From Euschistus heros (taxonomy: Eukaryota; Arthropoda; Insecta; Hemiptera; Pentatomidae), in contig RCWM02000275.1 of assembly GCA_003667255.2 (NCBI GenBank), positions 215,001-279,000 on the forward strand: a stretch of 64,000 nucleotides of DNA, read 5' to 3'. The position numbers and the translations under genes were made by a program. The notes beneath the pieces were generated by a model. The model saw only the letters and a list, made by a program, of their open reading frames with translations, made no database searches and had not been told where the DNA came from. Positions 43,868 to 56,085 of the stretch are shown here, piece after piece. Each line of letters begins with the position of its first letter. The first letter of the stretch is position 1.

Positions 43868-43960
43868 ACGTGCTGGTCCGCTGGCTCTGTGGTAGAGAAG
43901 TATCTTCACCTGATAAATCTTCAAAGCTTTCTCGATCCCCCTTTGAGGCTCCGTTTCTTG
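43868..43960 (+). repeat. tRNA-like segment, possible SINE head
   Basis: TGGCTCTGTGGTAGAGA resembles a tRNA A box, and about 50 bp later TTTCTCGATCCC resembles a B box. The cloverleaf is not convincing, since the acceptor stem ends do not pair well, so this is a tRNA-derived SINE head or a decayed tRNA and not a working tRNA gene. Confidence 0.4.
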
Positions 43961-44264
43961 GTCCGATCGTCCGGCTTTGAAAGTGATTCAGCACTGATTT
44001 ATCGAATACAGTTTCTGACTATAAGAGTTTGACATCTAGGTTAAAATAACAAAGGTCGGTCACACATAAACAAATAAAATACAGGTACAAAAAAAAAAAG
44101 AATTAAAAAATCTTATAATAAATTTTCATCCTTTTTTATTTAGAGAGAAATATTAAAATTTATAAATTATAATTTAAGTTTATTATTCATTACTAATATG
44201 AAAAGATTATAGAAAATAAACAAATAAAAGAATAAGTATTCAAAAGAAAATAACCGATTTTTAC

Positions 44265-44720
44265 TTAATAATGATAATAAAAATGTTATAGAGCATGCAA
44301 AGAATATAACAGGTGCAATAGACAACATAGATAACACAACGGCAATGAGAAATAATATAAATTATCCAAAGATGTTCCATAGAATAACATACATACCTGG
44401 ACTCACCAATAAAATAATTCATAAACTCAAAAAATTTGATTTTTAATAAAAAAACAGCCCCAATTAATAATAACAAAATCATGAACATAATAAACAAGAA
44501 AAATAAGATAATAGACCATATGCAAAAACGTAATTTAATATATAAAATAGAATGCAACACATGTAATAATATATATATCGGAGAAACTAAACAAAAACTT
44601 GAAAACAGAATCAGACAACATAATTCAGATACCAAAAACATAAAAAAATATCAATAAAACAGCATTAGCACAACATGCTATAAATAATAACCATAAATTC
44701 AATTTTATTTACATGTAGTT
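44265..44720 (+). pseudogene. Penelope-like GIY-YIG endonuclease domain
   Basis: C-terminal part of a Penelope-like protein, whose reverse transcriptase is followed by a GIY-YIG nuclease that nicks the target. In one frame: FHRITYIPGLTNKIIHKLKK then a stop. After a shift: HMQKRNLIYKIECNTCNNIY followed by IGETKQKLENRIRQHNSD, which supplies the LIY...IYIG pair, the CxxC metal pair and the catalytic Arg region. After a further stop at about 44655: TALAQHAINNNHKFNF, the conserved A-H-L--NHKF tail. Order and spacing match the family, and the frameshifts show it is dead. The minus-strand frame over the same place is a shadow. Confidence 0.87.
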
Positions 44721-44888
44721 TTTTGCATATTTTAGGGTTGATACTTATTTTTTAAACTATAGATTATTGTGTTGTTTAAATGATGGAGAAATTGTTTTTA
44801 TATTTTTATATTTACACCTTTATATAATCTTATAATAAATTTTCTCCTTTTTTAATTTAATTTATATTTAATTTAGTATATTTTACTT

Positions 44889-44915
44889 GTTTCGAGATGT
44901 ACCTACCATCCTCAG
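44889..44915 (-). ncRNA. Degenerate hammerhead-like motif near Penelope remnant
   Basis: The minus strand reads CUGAGGA (consensus CUGAUGA, one change), a possible stem GAUG/CAUC that begins inside this box, then UC and GAAAC. The second core block is intact. It lies beyond the Penelope direct repeat, but in the opposite sense to the nuclease frame, so it may belong to another inverted copy. Probably not active. Confidence 0.35.
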
Positions 44916-45114
44916 GTAAATTTAAGTTAAATATGTTACCATTATAGACTTTAACTTGGAGCCCAATAAGACGGACGAAAGATAGAGGCTAATAAGGAGA
45001 TAAAATACTGAAGAAATATCAAACATGACATTGAAAAAATATGGGAAGTTATTGCTCAAACTTATGGAGTTTCCATCTACCGGTGAATAACCATGTGTTA
45101 AAGAATAACCGTCG

Positions 45115-45185
<71 letters not shown>

Positions 45186-45870
45186 AGCTATAAAGGGGGA
45201 ATTTAAAAAATAAAAGTGGAAATTAGGGAAAAAAGAATTAATAATAATACAAAAAAACAAACAAATATTTTAGATTTTATCTTGGATATTATTTTGAAAT
45301 ATATTATCTTAAACTTTAAATCTTCTCTAGTATTTTAACAGTATATTCTTATTTACTTTCACAAAAAAAAGACTAATTCGTTTTGTTTAAATTTAATTGA
45401 TTTTTTAAATAGTTCTTCAAACGCGAATCAGAGTTTTTATACATTTGGGGTTTTTAATAATAATTCTGTAACACCTTTTAATACCAGATATTTCTGCTTT
45501 ATTACCTTTTAGCAAAATAATATAAGACATTTAATAATACAACTTTATTTAAAAGCAATAATAAATGAATAAATACTTATTCCGGATCTATAGACTTTTT
45601 TATTTTTAAACAAGCCATCTTATTTCACTTTACTGGCTGAGATTGAGAAATCCATCAAGCCATTTTTCCGTCAATTTTTCAACAACCATCTACTTTAGTA
45701 CCTTCATCCATCCTGTTGATGCGCCCTGTGGATTTTCTTTCCAGAATCCTTCTTTATATTCCCAACATAAAATGTTTTCTTAGCCAGCAATTATTTTATA
45801 AATAATAATTTTCGTCATATATATATAAACAGTGGACTCTACTTTACCTGGCATTACCAGAGTTATGCAA
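44916..45870. other. Unassigned sequence with poly(A) tract
   Basis: Contains the 68-bp A tract at 45117-45184 and AT-rich sequence. A slightly GC-richer patch at 45640-45780 shows no recognisable frame. Confidence 0.35.
45117..45184. repeat. Poly(A) tract, about 67 bp
   Basis: An A run followed by CAGC. The Phe-rich minus-strand frame across it is an artefact. No LINE 3' end is evident immediately upstream. Confidence 0.95.
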
Positions 45871-46070
45871 AATTTAATCATGATTTGATATTTGACAACT
45901 AATTTCTTGGAATCAATCATCTAATTTAATCATGATTAAATTTGTTAGTTGATTTTTTAATAAAGTGAATCATTAATTGATTGGAAAACAAACTGAAAGA
46001 TTTAATCATAACTAAATTAGATGATTGATTCCAAGAAATTAGTTGTAAAATATCAAATCATGATTAAATT
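45871..46070. repeat. Palindromic repeat with 70-bp arms
   Basis: Arms 45871-45940 and 46000-46070 are inverted copies with about three mismatches (GATTGATTCCAAGAAATTAG and its complement at the core), around a 59-bp spacer. AATCATGATTAAAT palindromes mark the arm ends. Possibly a MITE, but termini and duplications are not resolved. Confidence 0.75.
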
Positions 46071-47229
46071 AATCATGACTAAAATTTTCACAACATTAAT
46101 TAATGGTTTTCCGTAAAAAATGATTTTAGTATTTTTTTTTTTCAACTAATGATGATTAATTATAAATTATCATTATTATTGATGATTGGATATTATCATT
46201 AAAATGTTTATGTAATAAAGTATTGTATTACTGTATATTTTATGGAGGTACGTATTACAGAACGATCAATTATGTGTAATTAATCGTAAACATTCAAATG
46301 ATACAAACTAAAATAGATAGACTATTAATTAAATATTTTAATGTTGTGAATATCATTTTTAAATTACAGATAAGTAAGATATTATTTTTGGGATTTGGGA
46401 ATTGGGAACATACTTGGTCAGAATTTTCCTTATTTGTTAGCACAGGAAAAGAATGAATATACTGGAAACATGTATTCTCATTAAGTTTTTGTGAACTAGA
46501 TATTTTAATGACTACAAATATTTAAAGAAATAAAAATAAAACCATTATAAGAAAGGATATGGGGATATATTCATAGATGAAGATGTGTTCTGACTAAATT
46601 TGCTACAGTATTGTTTAAATTAACTTATTGCAAACTTAATTTTTTTTCTGTTTGGATTTTAGATATCTTTAAAATTCACCAGGATGTATAGATTGACTTC
46701 TTCGTTTGCTACTAATTTGATTATGGCTTTCAGGAAATACCATTCAAGTAATCAACTACTAATGATCAGATTGGGAATTCCTAGCTAGGATGGCCTTTGT
46801 CGTAACTATCTTCTAATGTCAGAGAATTCCAGTGTAGCATAATAAACTAGGTTCCTTCGCATAATGGAGAAAGACATCTTTTGATGCAGATTTCGATGAA
46901 CGTAGAGTTTTAGTAAAATCGTCACTAACATTTTGGATTAATAGTCTGGATAGTTATAGATTGGCTAGATAAAACAACATTTGGTTAGAAATGTTAGTTA
47001 TTTATCTTTTGACTATCATTATTTATACTATTTCTTTTAGTTAAGAACCATATTCATTACAGCACATAAAAACTATGAGGTGCGCCATGTTTGTAGTAAA
47101 TTGCAATTGCATTTTCCTTGCAATAGAAAACAATTTTAAGGTATATTCAAAGTCAAATATAGTTTTCTTACTTTATTTGTTTAATATGATTTATTAATAT
47201 GACGAGAGACTTTTAGATTTACATACCAA
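46071..47229. other. Unassigned AT-rich sequence
   Basis: No feature recognised. Confidence 0.35.
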
Positions 47230-47980
47230 TAAACCAGATTTTCAATATAACTGGGTGCCTCAAATTAAACAATTGACCATTAACGGCAGTATCCCAGAAC
47301 ACTTTCAAGAATCCACAAAAATTATTATCTAATAAAAATAACATAATAGAAAAAGCCACTAATCATTTATTATCAACAGACATTAATCGTACTGTAAATA
47401 CAAGGTATAACTCATTATTTATGAAAATTTCAAATTTTAATAACCCTCAGCTGGAAGATTATTTAAAATATAACATTAATATAACCAAAATAAGAACCGT
47501 TAGCCAATTGAGAATAGCCAAATGTGACTACTTCAAAATATTTTTTAAAAATAACAGTTTACAAATTAAAGCTAATGAAAAATGTGAAGATTGAAGCTTA
47601 TTCGTCGTAAATAGCTGTAAACATCTGTTGTTATAGTGCCAAAGACACGATAATTTTCGAAAAAAATACCTAAAAGACTATATAGTTCAAACAGATGATA
47701 GTCTATCTTTGGAAAATATTTTAACCTTCAATAGCATTGAAAAGATAAATAGCGTCTTCCTATTTATTTTAAATGTTTTAAATGCTAGCAAAAAGTAATT
47801 GATTTATTTCTTTTGAATTGACTAAATAAAATATTGGATTCTATTGCAATTGCTCCTACAACTTCTGTCACCCTAGACTATAATCAATATCGATTATTAT
47901 AAATTGTAAAAATGTATGTTTTTATTTTTCTTCGTTTGTATATATCATAGCTGGTAAGAAAAAAAAAAAAAAAAAAAAAC
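47230..47980 (+). mobile_element. LINE C-terminal fragment with poly(A)
   Basis: Plus strand. After scattered remnants from 47230, a frame reads INRTVNTRYNSLFMKISNFN, then VSQLRIAKCDYFKIFFKN, KANEKCED, a stop, then VNSCKHLLL, a stop, then CQRHDNFRKKYL, ending VFLFILNVLNASKK at about 47798. This is the post-RNase H Cys/His region of I-like or Jockey-like LINEs (SQLR-A-C-Y; C--C; H-LL-C--H---R). A poly(A) at about 47960-47979 gives the 3' end. Not the same family as the fragment at 11944. Confidence 0.7.
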
Positions 47981-49468
47981 TTTTGTTCGTATAAATTATT
48001 ATAATATGAAGAAATGCTTTTTCTGTTAGTACTAATTATATAAAATGTCAAACTCTTTTTCTATTTGTATTTATTGTTTATTTACTATTACGTAATTACT
48101 ATTGTTATTGGCTAACTCAGTTACCATAAAGTTTATACTTTAAAGCAATCAATAAAAAAAAAAAAAAAATATGATTCAAAAATGTATATTTTTGACGAAT
48201 TTGAGAATTTCATCTATTTCATTTTTTTGGAGTTGGTTCCAAACAAAACTAACAGAAATCGAAAGGAAGCTGATAATTTTAAAGGAGTGTAAAAAGGGGA
48301 TTAAACTGCCCTTCTTGGCAGGCACTCCAAAAATAACAGATCGTAAATTATGAAAGTTATATAGTATTCATGATTTCGTTGGTTTTCTTTTAATGCTCTT
48401 TGTCTTTGCAGTAATTAAAATATTATTCATTACTTTTTAGTTCAAGTTTGTATATGTAGTTTAAATCTAGAAGTCGGTTTTTTTTTTTTTGTTTTTTTAA
48501 AATAAAATTTATGTAACCTACGTTTCAGACAGCTTTGAAGTGACAGTTTAAACATACAATAAAACAAAGTATTTTTACTATCAGAAGATGTAAAGTTTTT
48601 TTTGTAGCCATGACAGGGCGGTAGAAGAATAGGGATGAACGAGTTCGAGATAATGTATGCACATATGAATGCGGATCCTGCTTGTGTTTCAGTGAAATAG
48701 CTAAGGTATCAACGTCTGCTTACCCTCGCATTGGGAATATCTGCCCGATCCAGATACCCACGGGTACAGGTATTTCCATAGGCATAAATATATTCGATCG
48801 TTCAAGTTTATACGTTGGTCGTTGGGTCTAGCACCAACGTCATACTCTAAGTCAGTTACGAATAGTTCTCCCATTTTGTTCGTTTCTATTTTCAATGTCA
48901 TACAATAATTGAGTTTAATTTAATTAATTCAATGAAATTTTAGAATTATGATGAGTAAATTGATGATGTAATTATTATATTTAATGTCTTTCTTTTATAT
49001 CTTGACAGCTTATGCAGATGTAGTAATTTTCAGAAGCAATAGAAAAACCACTAATACAACTTTCAAGTAGTTTAAAAATAATTATCAAATAAAAACATAA
49101 AAATTAATGTTTAAAATATTAGTAGTATTATTAGAATCAGAAAGAGATATAAAATCGACTTTAGTATATTTCACTTGAAATGAGTCCCATTGGAATAAAT
49201 AAATATTTTGAATTACCTCGGTGCCATGGAGATAAAATTCCTGCGCCGGGTCGAAGGAAAAAAAAATAGTTGCCTGTTATTTGGGTTTATCATGGTACAT
49301 GCAATGCCTTATGACCTCTAGAGGAAAACCCCAGACTCCCGGATTATCTCAGTTTAGATCAAGTATCTAATCAAGGATACATAGTACATGTTTTTTGAAT
49401 TGGTATATATTTATTTTTTTATGCACAATAATTTAATAATAATGATAACTTTATATAATTATTAATAT
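47981..49468. other. Unassigned sequence with a weak frame
   Basis: 48640-48905 is GC-richer, with a 66-codon minus frame at 48701-48901 (ATG start; MTLKIETNKMGELFVTDLEY, then DVGARPNDQRINLNDRIYLC). It reads like protein but I cannot place it. 49200-49350 is another mixed patch without a frame. Confidence 0.3.
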
Positions 49469-50032
49469 TATTACGGCCCGAGGTAGTAACTAGGATCGAG
49501 GATCGCACAAGCAACACAAGGGCCGTCTAGGCTCTTGGCCAGGTAAAGCCGAAAGGCGCTGGACTCCTCAACAAAAACTGGTAGTCGAGAAGCGTTCAGC
49601 CTTTACCTGTCTCGAACGGTCTGGACCCTCGGTCTAGAATGTTCGATGAGGGTTTAAATTGGCCAGCCTCTAGTCTAAAGAGTCAGTAATCATATGCCAG
49701 AGTCAGTCAGTCATAAAGCAGTGAGTGATCAGTCAATGTGACTGTCCATCAGTGATAAGCCTGTGTCAGTGAAAGTAGTGACAGTCTATGTGTGTGTCAG
49801 TATTGTATAGAGATATAGAGAATCTGATGTGTAACTGTGAAACCTAGCATTAAGTTATTTAGAATAAGTATTAATTTCTTATACAGAAATTAGTGTAATT
49901 AGATATAGTTTAGACCTAAGTACATAATTGCTTTTAGATTAAGAACCTAGTTGTATTTCTAAAGTTATAAATAAATTATTGTTTATTTTTTAGGTGTAGT
50001 TTGATTAGCCATAACCCCAGTGGCCTATAACA
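49469..50032 (+). mobile_element. Probable solo LTR
   Basis: Starts TATTACGGCCCGAGG (a decayed TGTTA start) and ends GGCCTATAACA, so the ends are TGTTA/TAACA-like inverted pentamers. ATAT flanks both sides (49465-49468 and 50033-50036), the 4-bp duplication length of Gypsy elements. It is GC-rich in the first half with AGTCAGTCAGTCA-type runs. A polyadenylation signal AATAAA lies at about 49970 in the second half. No internal coding sequence is adjacent, which suggests LTR-LTR recombination. Confidence 0.6.
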
Positions 50033-50381
50033 ATATTAATTCACATTAGACTCTAGCGTGACCTTGAAGTGGGAATCTAATATCAAAAATAATAATATTA
50101 ATTTATTTTATTTTTTACTTTAAGACATCTTTATTCAAAAAAATAAAATAGTACATTGATACATATATCATTAAAATATAATGTATCGAAACATAGTTTT
50201 ACAAAATATCATCCTTTTGGATGTTTTAATGAAATTAAGCGTTAGTTAACACATACTGATGGAGTTAAAAAGCGACATTCAGTGGTGGTGATGTTAAATA
50301 AGATTAAGGTAGTAACAGAAATAGGAGATAAATAATAAAACAGAAAGGAAAAAAAAAATGAACAGAAATTAAAAGAATTAA

Positions 50382-50894
50382 GGTCAGGTGGGGTAAATGC
50401 ATTAGTCCGCCTTAATTTCTATTGTCATTTTGTTATATCAACTGCCATTTGTTGTGTGTAAACATAACTTCATACAGTCCAAACCTAACATACTAGAGTG
50501 ATCTACTGTAGAAGATAACCTTTCTAGGAATTTTCATAGTTCAACCTGTTGATCTAGGAGTTGTGTGAAGTTGAATGAGTTACAATTATAAAATTGTATT
50601 GTATGTATTTTTCTCTATTTTTTTAATTTCAAAGAGTAAACTGGTTTCTGGGAGTTGCTTATTTTATCACTTACCCCATCAAAGAATCAATTCACTGCTA
50701 AGGAGTTTACAAGAGATTTATGCACTTACCCCATTTAGGAGGGGCTAGTGCGTAAAAGGGCCTTAAAATTGATTTTCTTTCGCACTGATAATATTTTTTA
50801 GGATATCAGGAAAATCAACTCTATTGCTGAAAAGAGTATAGTTAAACGTTTGCAATATATTCAATTCCATATGACGCACTTGCCCCACTTCACC
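50382..50894. mobile_element. TTAA-flanked MITE
   Basis: 513 bp with imperfect inverted ends (GGTCAGGTGGGGTAAATGC left, GGTGAAGTGGGGCAAGTGC right, 18 of 23 over the first bases), with TTAA on both sides. Inside, CACTTACCCCA-type motifs recur (about 50670 and 50725). There is no transposase frame. TTAA is used by piggyBac and Kolobok-like elements; the ends do not decide which. Confidence 0.72.
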
Positions 50895-52639
<1,745 letters not shown>

Positions 52640-52714
52640 TTTATGCCATTTTTGTTTTACATTTGGTCGAGACCGTCCTTGAGAAACGTAAGCTAAGGTA
52701 GTTCTAAAATCTCT

Positions 52715-53220
52715 TTAGGATGGATAGAAAAACCTACGAGACTCTTGTAAAGAAAAAGAGGCCGAGTGGAAGACCAAACGTAAGATGGAGTTAGGAGACG
52801 AAGAGAGTTCGCCCAAGAACAAGATGCCTGGTCCAGACTCTAGGATGTTAACCCGTGGAGCTGTGCGGTGTTCTGGGGATTTCGATAATGAGAAAGACAC
52901 TCGAAGAAGGTCACTAAAAACGTTCGAAGACTAAAGGCAGTCACTAAAGATACTTTGTGTTTGGTAGAATTTCGAAAGCGTTTTGGGCTCGTTTCTGATC
53001 ATAGCGCAGTTGAGTCAAACCTTACTAAAAAGTTAAAAAAATTTTATGCAGATGCCAAGCTATTTTGCAACACGACAAGGCCCCAGTTCATTGTTCTTCT
53101 TTGAACTTAGAAAAATTATCGGAACTTTTAGGATTGAACATTTTTCTTCATTATGGCTAGTATTTTAAAAGGACGGATCTTTGATAAATATGAGGACATA
53201 AAACCAAAGAGTACCTGTAT
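52715..53220 (+). pseudogene. Mariner-type transposase remnant, with an upstream frame of unclear origin
   Basis: The frame 53062-53160 reads ILQHDKAPVHCSSLNLEKLS then ELLGLNIFLHYG. This is the mariner segment with the second catalytic Asp (LHQDNARPHTS...KL-ELG--VL-H). The third catalytic motif that should follow is missing. Upstream, 52720-52780 encodes KTYETLVKKKRPSGRPNVRW, and 52780-53040 holds further broken frames (AVTKDTLCLVEFRKRFGLVS), which may be the mariner middle or another element. Nothing here can be translated whole. Unrelated in position to the mariner at 13.7-16.3 kb. Confidence 0.6.
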
Positions 53221-54059
53221 CAAATCAAATAACTGGTAGAGATATGAGTGAAAGTAGTTAAAAACAGAGGAATTCACTTTAAAGTGTGGAATTCAATCAG
53301 GTTTAAATATTTAATTTGAAATAAAGCTAAACTTATGCACAATGAATTATGTAAAAACCTAGTATGGTAATGTCGAAAAAAATGAAAAAAAATTAAATAA
53401 ATATTTAATATTATTCTCTATTTTATTGGTTTTATTTTTATTTTCAAAAGCAACTAAAGAATATTGGTTTTAGATCTTCCAGTATCTGACGATTATTGAC
53501 GGCCAAAGGACATCATTGGCCACTCCTTCCCAAAAAATTCATTTTCTTCCTTTTAAAACTTAATCAAATTATTAAAAGGACACTCTCTCTTTCCGTCTAA
53601 TCTTTTTTTTAGGATATTGAAGCATATTATTTTTAGATCAGCCAGAATCAACCGATTTTCGACAGTCGCAGGATAGGCCGCTACTAATGCCCTTTTGAAA
53701 ATCCGCCATATTTTTACTTTTATTTAGATCTTTTCTAGCATTTTTCTTGAGGCCTAGGTTTGCATTACATTGTTGATAAACTCGATGAACTTGTCATGAA
53801 ATCTGTTTACCAGCAGAGTGATTGCTCCTCACTTGATCAAGACAACAGGAAGACAACAGTCAACTGAAGTGCCAGGATCTATGATAGTAACAAATCTTAA
53901 AATGCTGGGAAGGCAAAACAAGATCCATCCATTCCTATTATTATTTGTTTGTTTTTATATTAATAAATGGAGCATAAGAAGAGAAAAAAAGAACGGGTAA
54001 TATTTAGTGTTAAGTCTTGATATGATCTGATATGATAATAGAATGCGTTAACAAAGGTA
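53221..54059. other. Unassigned sequence
   Basis: Mixed AT-rich sequence. One CCGCCATATTTT motif at 53703, like the cluster downstream. A short plus frame near 53818-54000 is unremarkable. Confidence 0.35.
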
Positions 54060-54420
54060 GAATATCCTTCCGCTGTCTTAAAAACAGTTAAATCATCGAA
54101 TATTTCAAAACAGTGTCCTTGAGGTCAACAATGGCGGAGTATCCTTCCGCCATCTTAAAACCGTTGAATATTCTAATATTAATAAAATATTATCCTTACA
54201 AGGATAACAAAGGCGGAAGTTATCCTTCGGATAACTTAATAATCGTTTAAAAAAATAACTTAAAAAGTATTTTAACATATTATCATTAAGGACTAATATA
54301 CATATATGTCGCCTAAATGAGGCCCTTCCGCCATCTTAAAACAGCATCCTTAAGGATGAAAACTAATTCTAATTGTGGAATCTGAGTAGCCAAGGATGTC
54401 CTTCTGCCTCAAAAAATCGT
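54060..54420. repeat. Cluster of dispersed CCTTCCGCCATCTTAAAA motifs
   Basis: The 18-base motif occurs exactly at 54143-54160 and near 54324-54341. A variant (CCTTCCGCTGTCTTAAAA) lies near 54067, and shortened forms near 54211 and 54400. ATGGCGG occurs on the plus strand at 54131. The core AAGATGGCGG (reverse strand) fits the YY1/Pleiohomeotic consensus. It may be a decayed tandem repeat; regulatory function is not shown. Confidence 0.6.
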
Positions 54421-55149
54421 CAGATCCTGGCAGATCTATAAAACTGTAAAACAGTAACATTGTATATGGCAATGTCGAAAAAACTTATACAGTGATAAAC
54501 AATCATTAAAATTCAAAAACATCCTTCGTTCAATATAATTTTAAAATGTAGAATTTTTTTATACTATTTGGTATAAAATTAAGAAATTATGTTAAAAAAA
54601 TTAAAGGAAAAAAATCGAAATTCAATGTTTTAAAATGGAAATATATAGACTTTTTTTAGTCACATCGATGCGTGTTTTTATAATCTCTAATTGATTAAAT
54701 TTCGCATATCATTGATAACTTTTTGTATTATTTTAATTGACTCTATTTCTGAAAATTTTAATTGATTTATGATTTGTTTATATATTTTCCTAAAATAACA
54801 CATTTGAATAGATTATAATATTCTGTATTGCCTAGTTAACTGAGAGGAAGCTAATCTGAGCTCTATAAGCTATATTTGCAATTAAGTTGTCAACAACAGG
54901 TTACAGGATGCTTGCAGCTCATGCCTGTAGCTATTATATTTTCCCGGCAAACTGAAAGTGACAATATAATTTCTATAATCATGAGGCCTGATTATGGCAT
55001 CTTGTTTCTGCCCGTGATATGGCTCCCTCAGCAGATGTTTCTGTCGTTAATCAATGACTGCCAATGGAAGTATTCAATATTTCTCTTAAATGTAATTTAC
55101 TGTGAGCATTGGAAGATTTTTTACTTTGCGTAGCGTGTTACCGAATCTA
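54421..55149. other. Unassigned sequence with one open frame
   Basis: A plus frame at 54876-55133 lacks a normal ATG start and has no recognised motif (RPDYGILFLPVIWLPQQMFL within it). Otherwise AT-rich. Confidence 0.3.
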
Positions 55150-55652
55150 AATTCCCTGTCAAAATTATCGCAACACTTTGAAATAGTTAAAAAAAAAAAA
55201 ACGTATTTTTTTCATAATAAAGAAAGGTTCTGAAGCTTATAATAAACATTCCTAAACTAGACATAAACAACTTTTATTTTAAAAAAAATACAATATCTCT
55301 TCCGATCAATAAAAAAGTTAGAAAACTCACTTTCTAAAATTTTCATTTTTTAACTTTTAAATTTTTAATCTATATTTAATGATACATATTGCCCCCTCTG
55401 GCTTGAGTGATTGCTTCCATTAGTCTTGGCATACTTGTAAATACTGAAACGAACGATAAACATGGACTGAAGGAAATTTGAAAAAAATAATCTAAACTTC
55501 ATCGTTAGTCATTAACAGCGAAAAGCATTGTAATCCTTAATGTCTCACGTTTAATAAATAACATTAACATGAACAAAAACCAAGTATGGATAAGGTAAAA
55601 ACCAGGAAAATCTCGAGAATTATGGGTGTTCCAATACTTTTGACGGGGAGTT
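55150..55652 (-). mobile_element. Tc1-type transposon, internally deleted
   Basis: Inverted ends AATTCCCTGTCAAAATTAT and AACTCCCCGTCAAAAGTAT, flanked by TA on both sides (55148-55149 and 55653-55654). On the minus strand, 55383-55435 encodes SMPRLMEAITQARGG, the conserved C-terminus of Tc1 transposases (SMP-R---VI-ARGG). The rest of the transposase is gone, so this is a roughly 500-bp non-autonomous derivative. Confidence 0.9.
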
Positions 55653-55690
55653 TATTTGGATAATGAAAACTAAATGTATATTATAGAGAG

Positions 55691-55727
<37 letters not shown>

Positions 55728-56050
55728 ATTTTTTAAAAAACAATAACTAATACTTAGCCATCATAATTTAAAAGGTAAAATTTGATGTACTAACCGTCCC
55801 GAGAAGGAACTATCAAAGTCGAACGTTGCTAATTTTATTTTTGCATGGCAAATATATAATTTATAAGGATATCTATACGATACCATGAGGGCAATAATAC
55901 AGTTAAAAATGCATTATGTTTTTAATACAAACTAAAACCGAGGAGGATTACAAAACGAACCCATACTTTATAATTCTGTATTTTATACATTTATTTATTT
56001 ATTTATTTTTTTTTTCAATTTTTCTGTTTCTGAGGTTATAGAGTAATGCC

Positions 56051-56085
<35 letters not shown>

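Larger units (their letters stand above)
44110..44915 (+). mobile_element. Penelope-like element fragment with direct repeats
   Basis: TCTTATAATAAATTTTC and the following CCTTTTTTA-type sequence occur at about 44110-44143 and again at 44827-44860, directly repeated on both sides of a GIY-YIG coding remnant, like the pseudo-LTRs of Penelope-like elements. A hammerhead-like motif follows on the opposite strand at 44889-44915. Confidence 0.6.

Noticed and set aside
43868..43960. Functional tRNA gene
   Set aside because: A- and B-box-like sequences exist, but acceptor and anticodon stems do not pair convincingly.
44261..44641. Minus-strand 126-codon frame
   Set aside because: Antisense shadow of the Penelope-like GIY-YIG region; hydrophobic residues arise from A-rich coding DNA.
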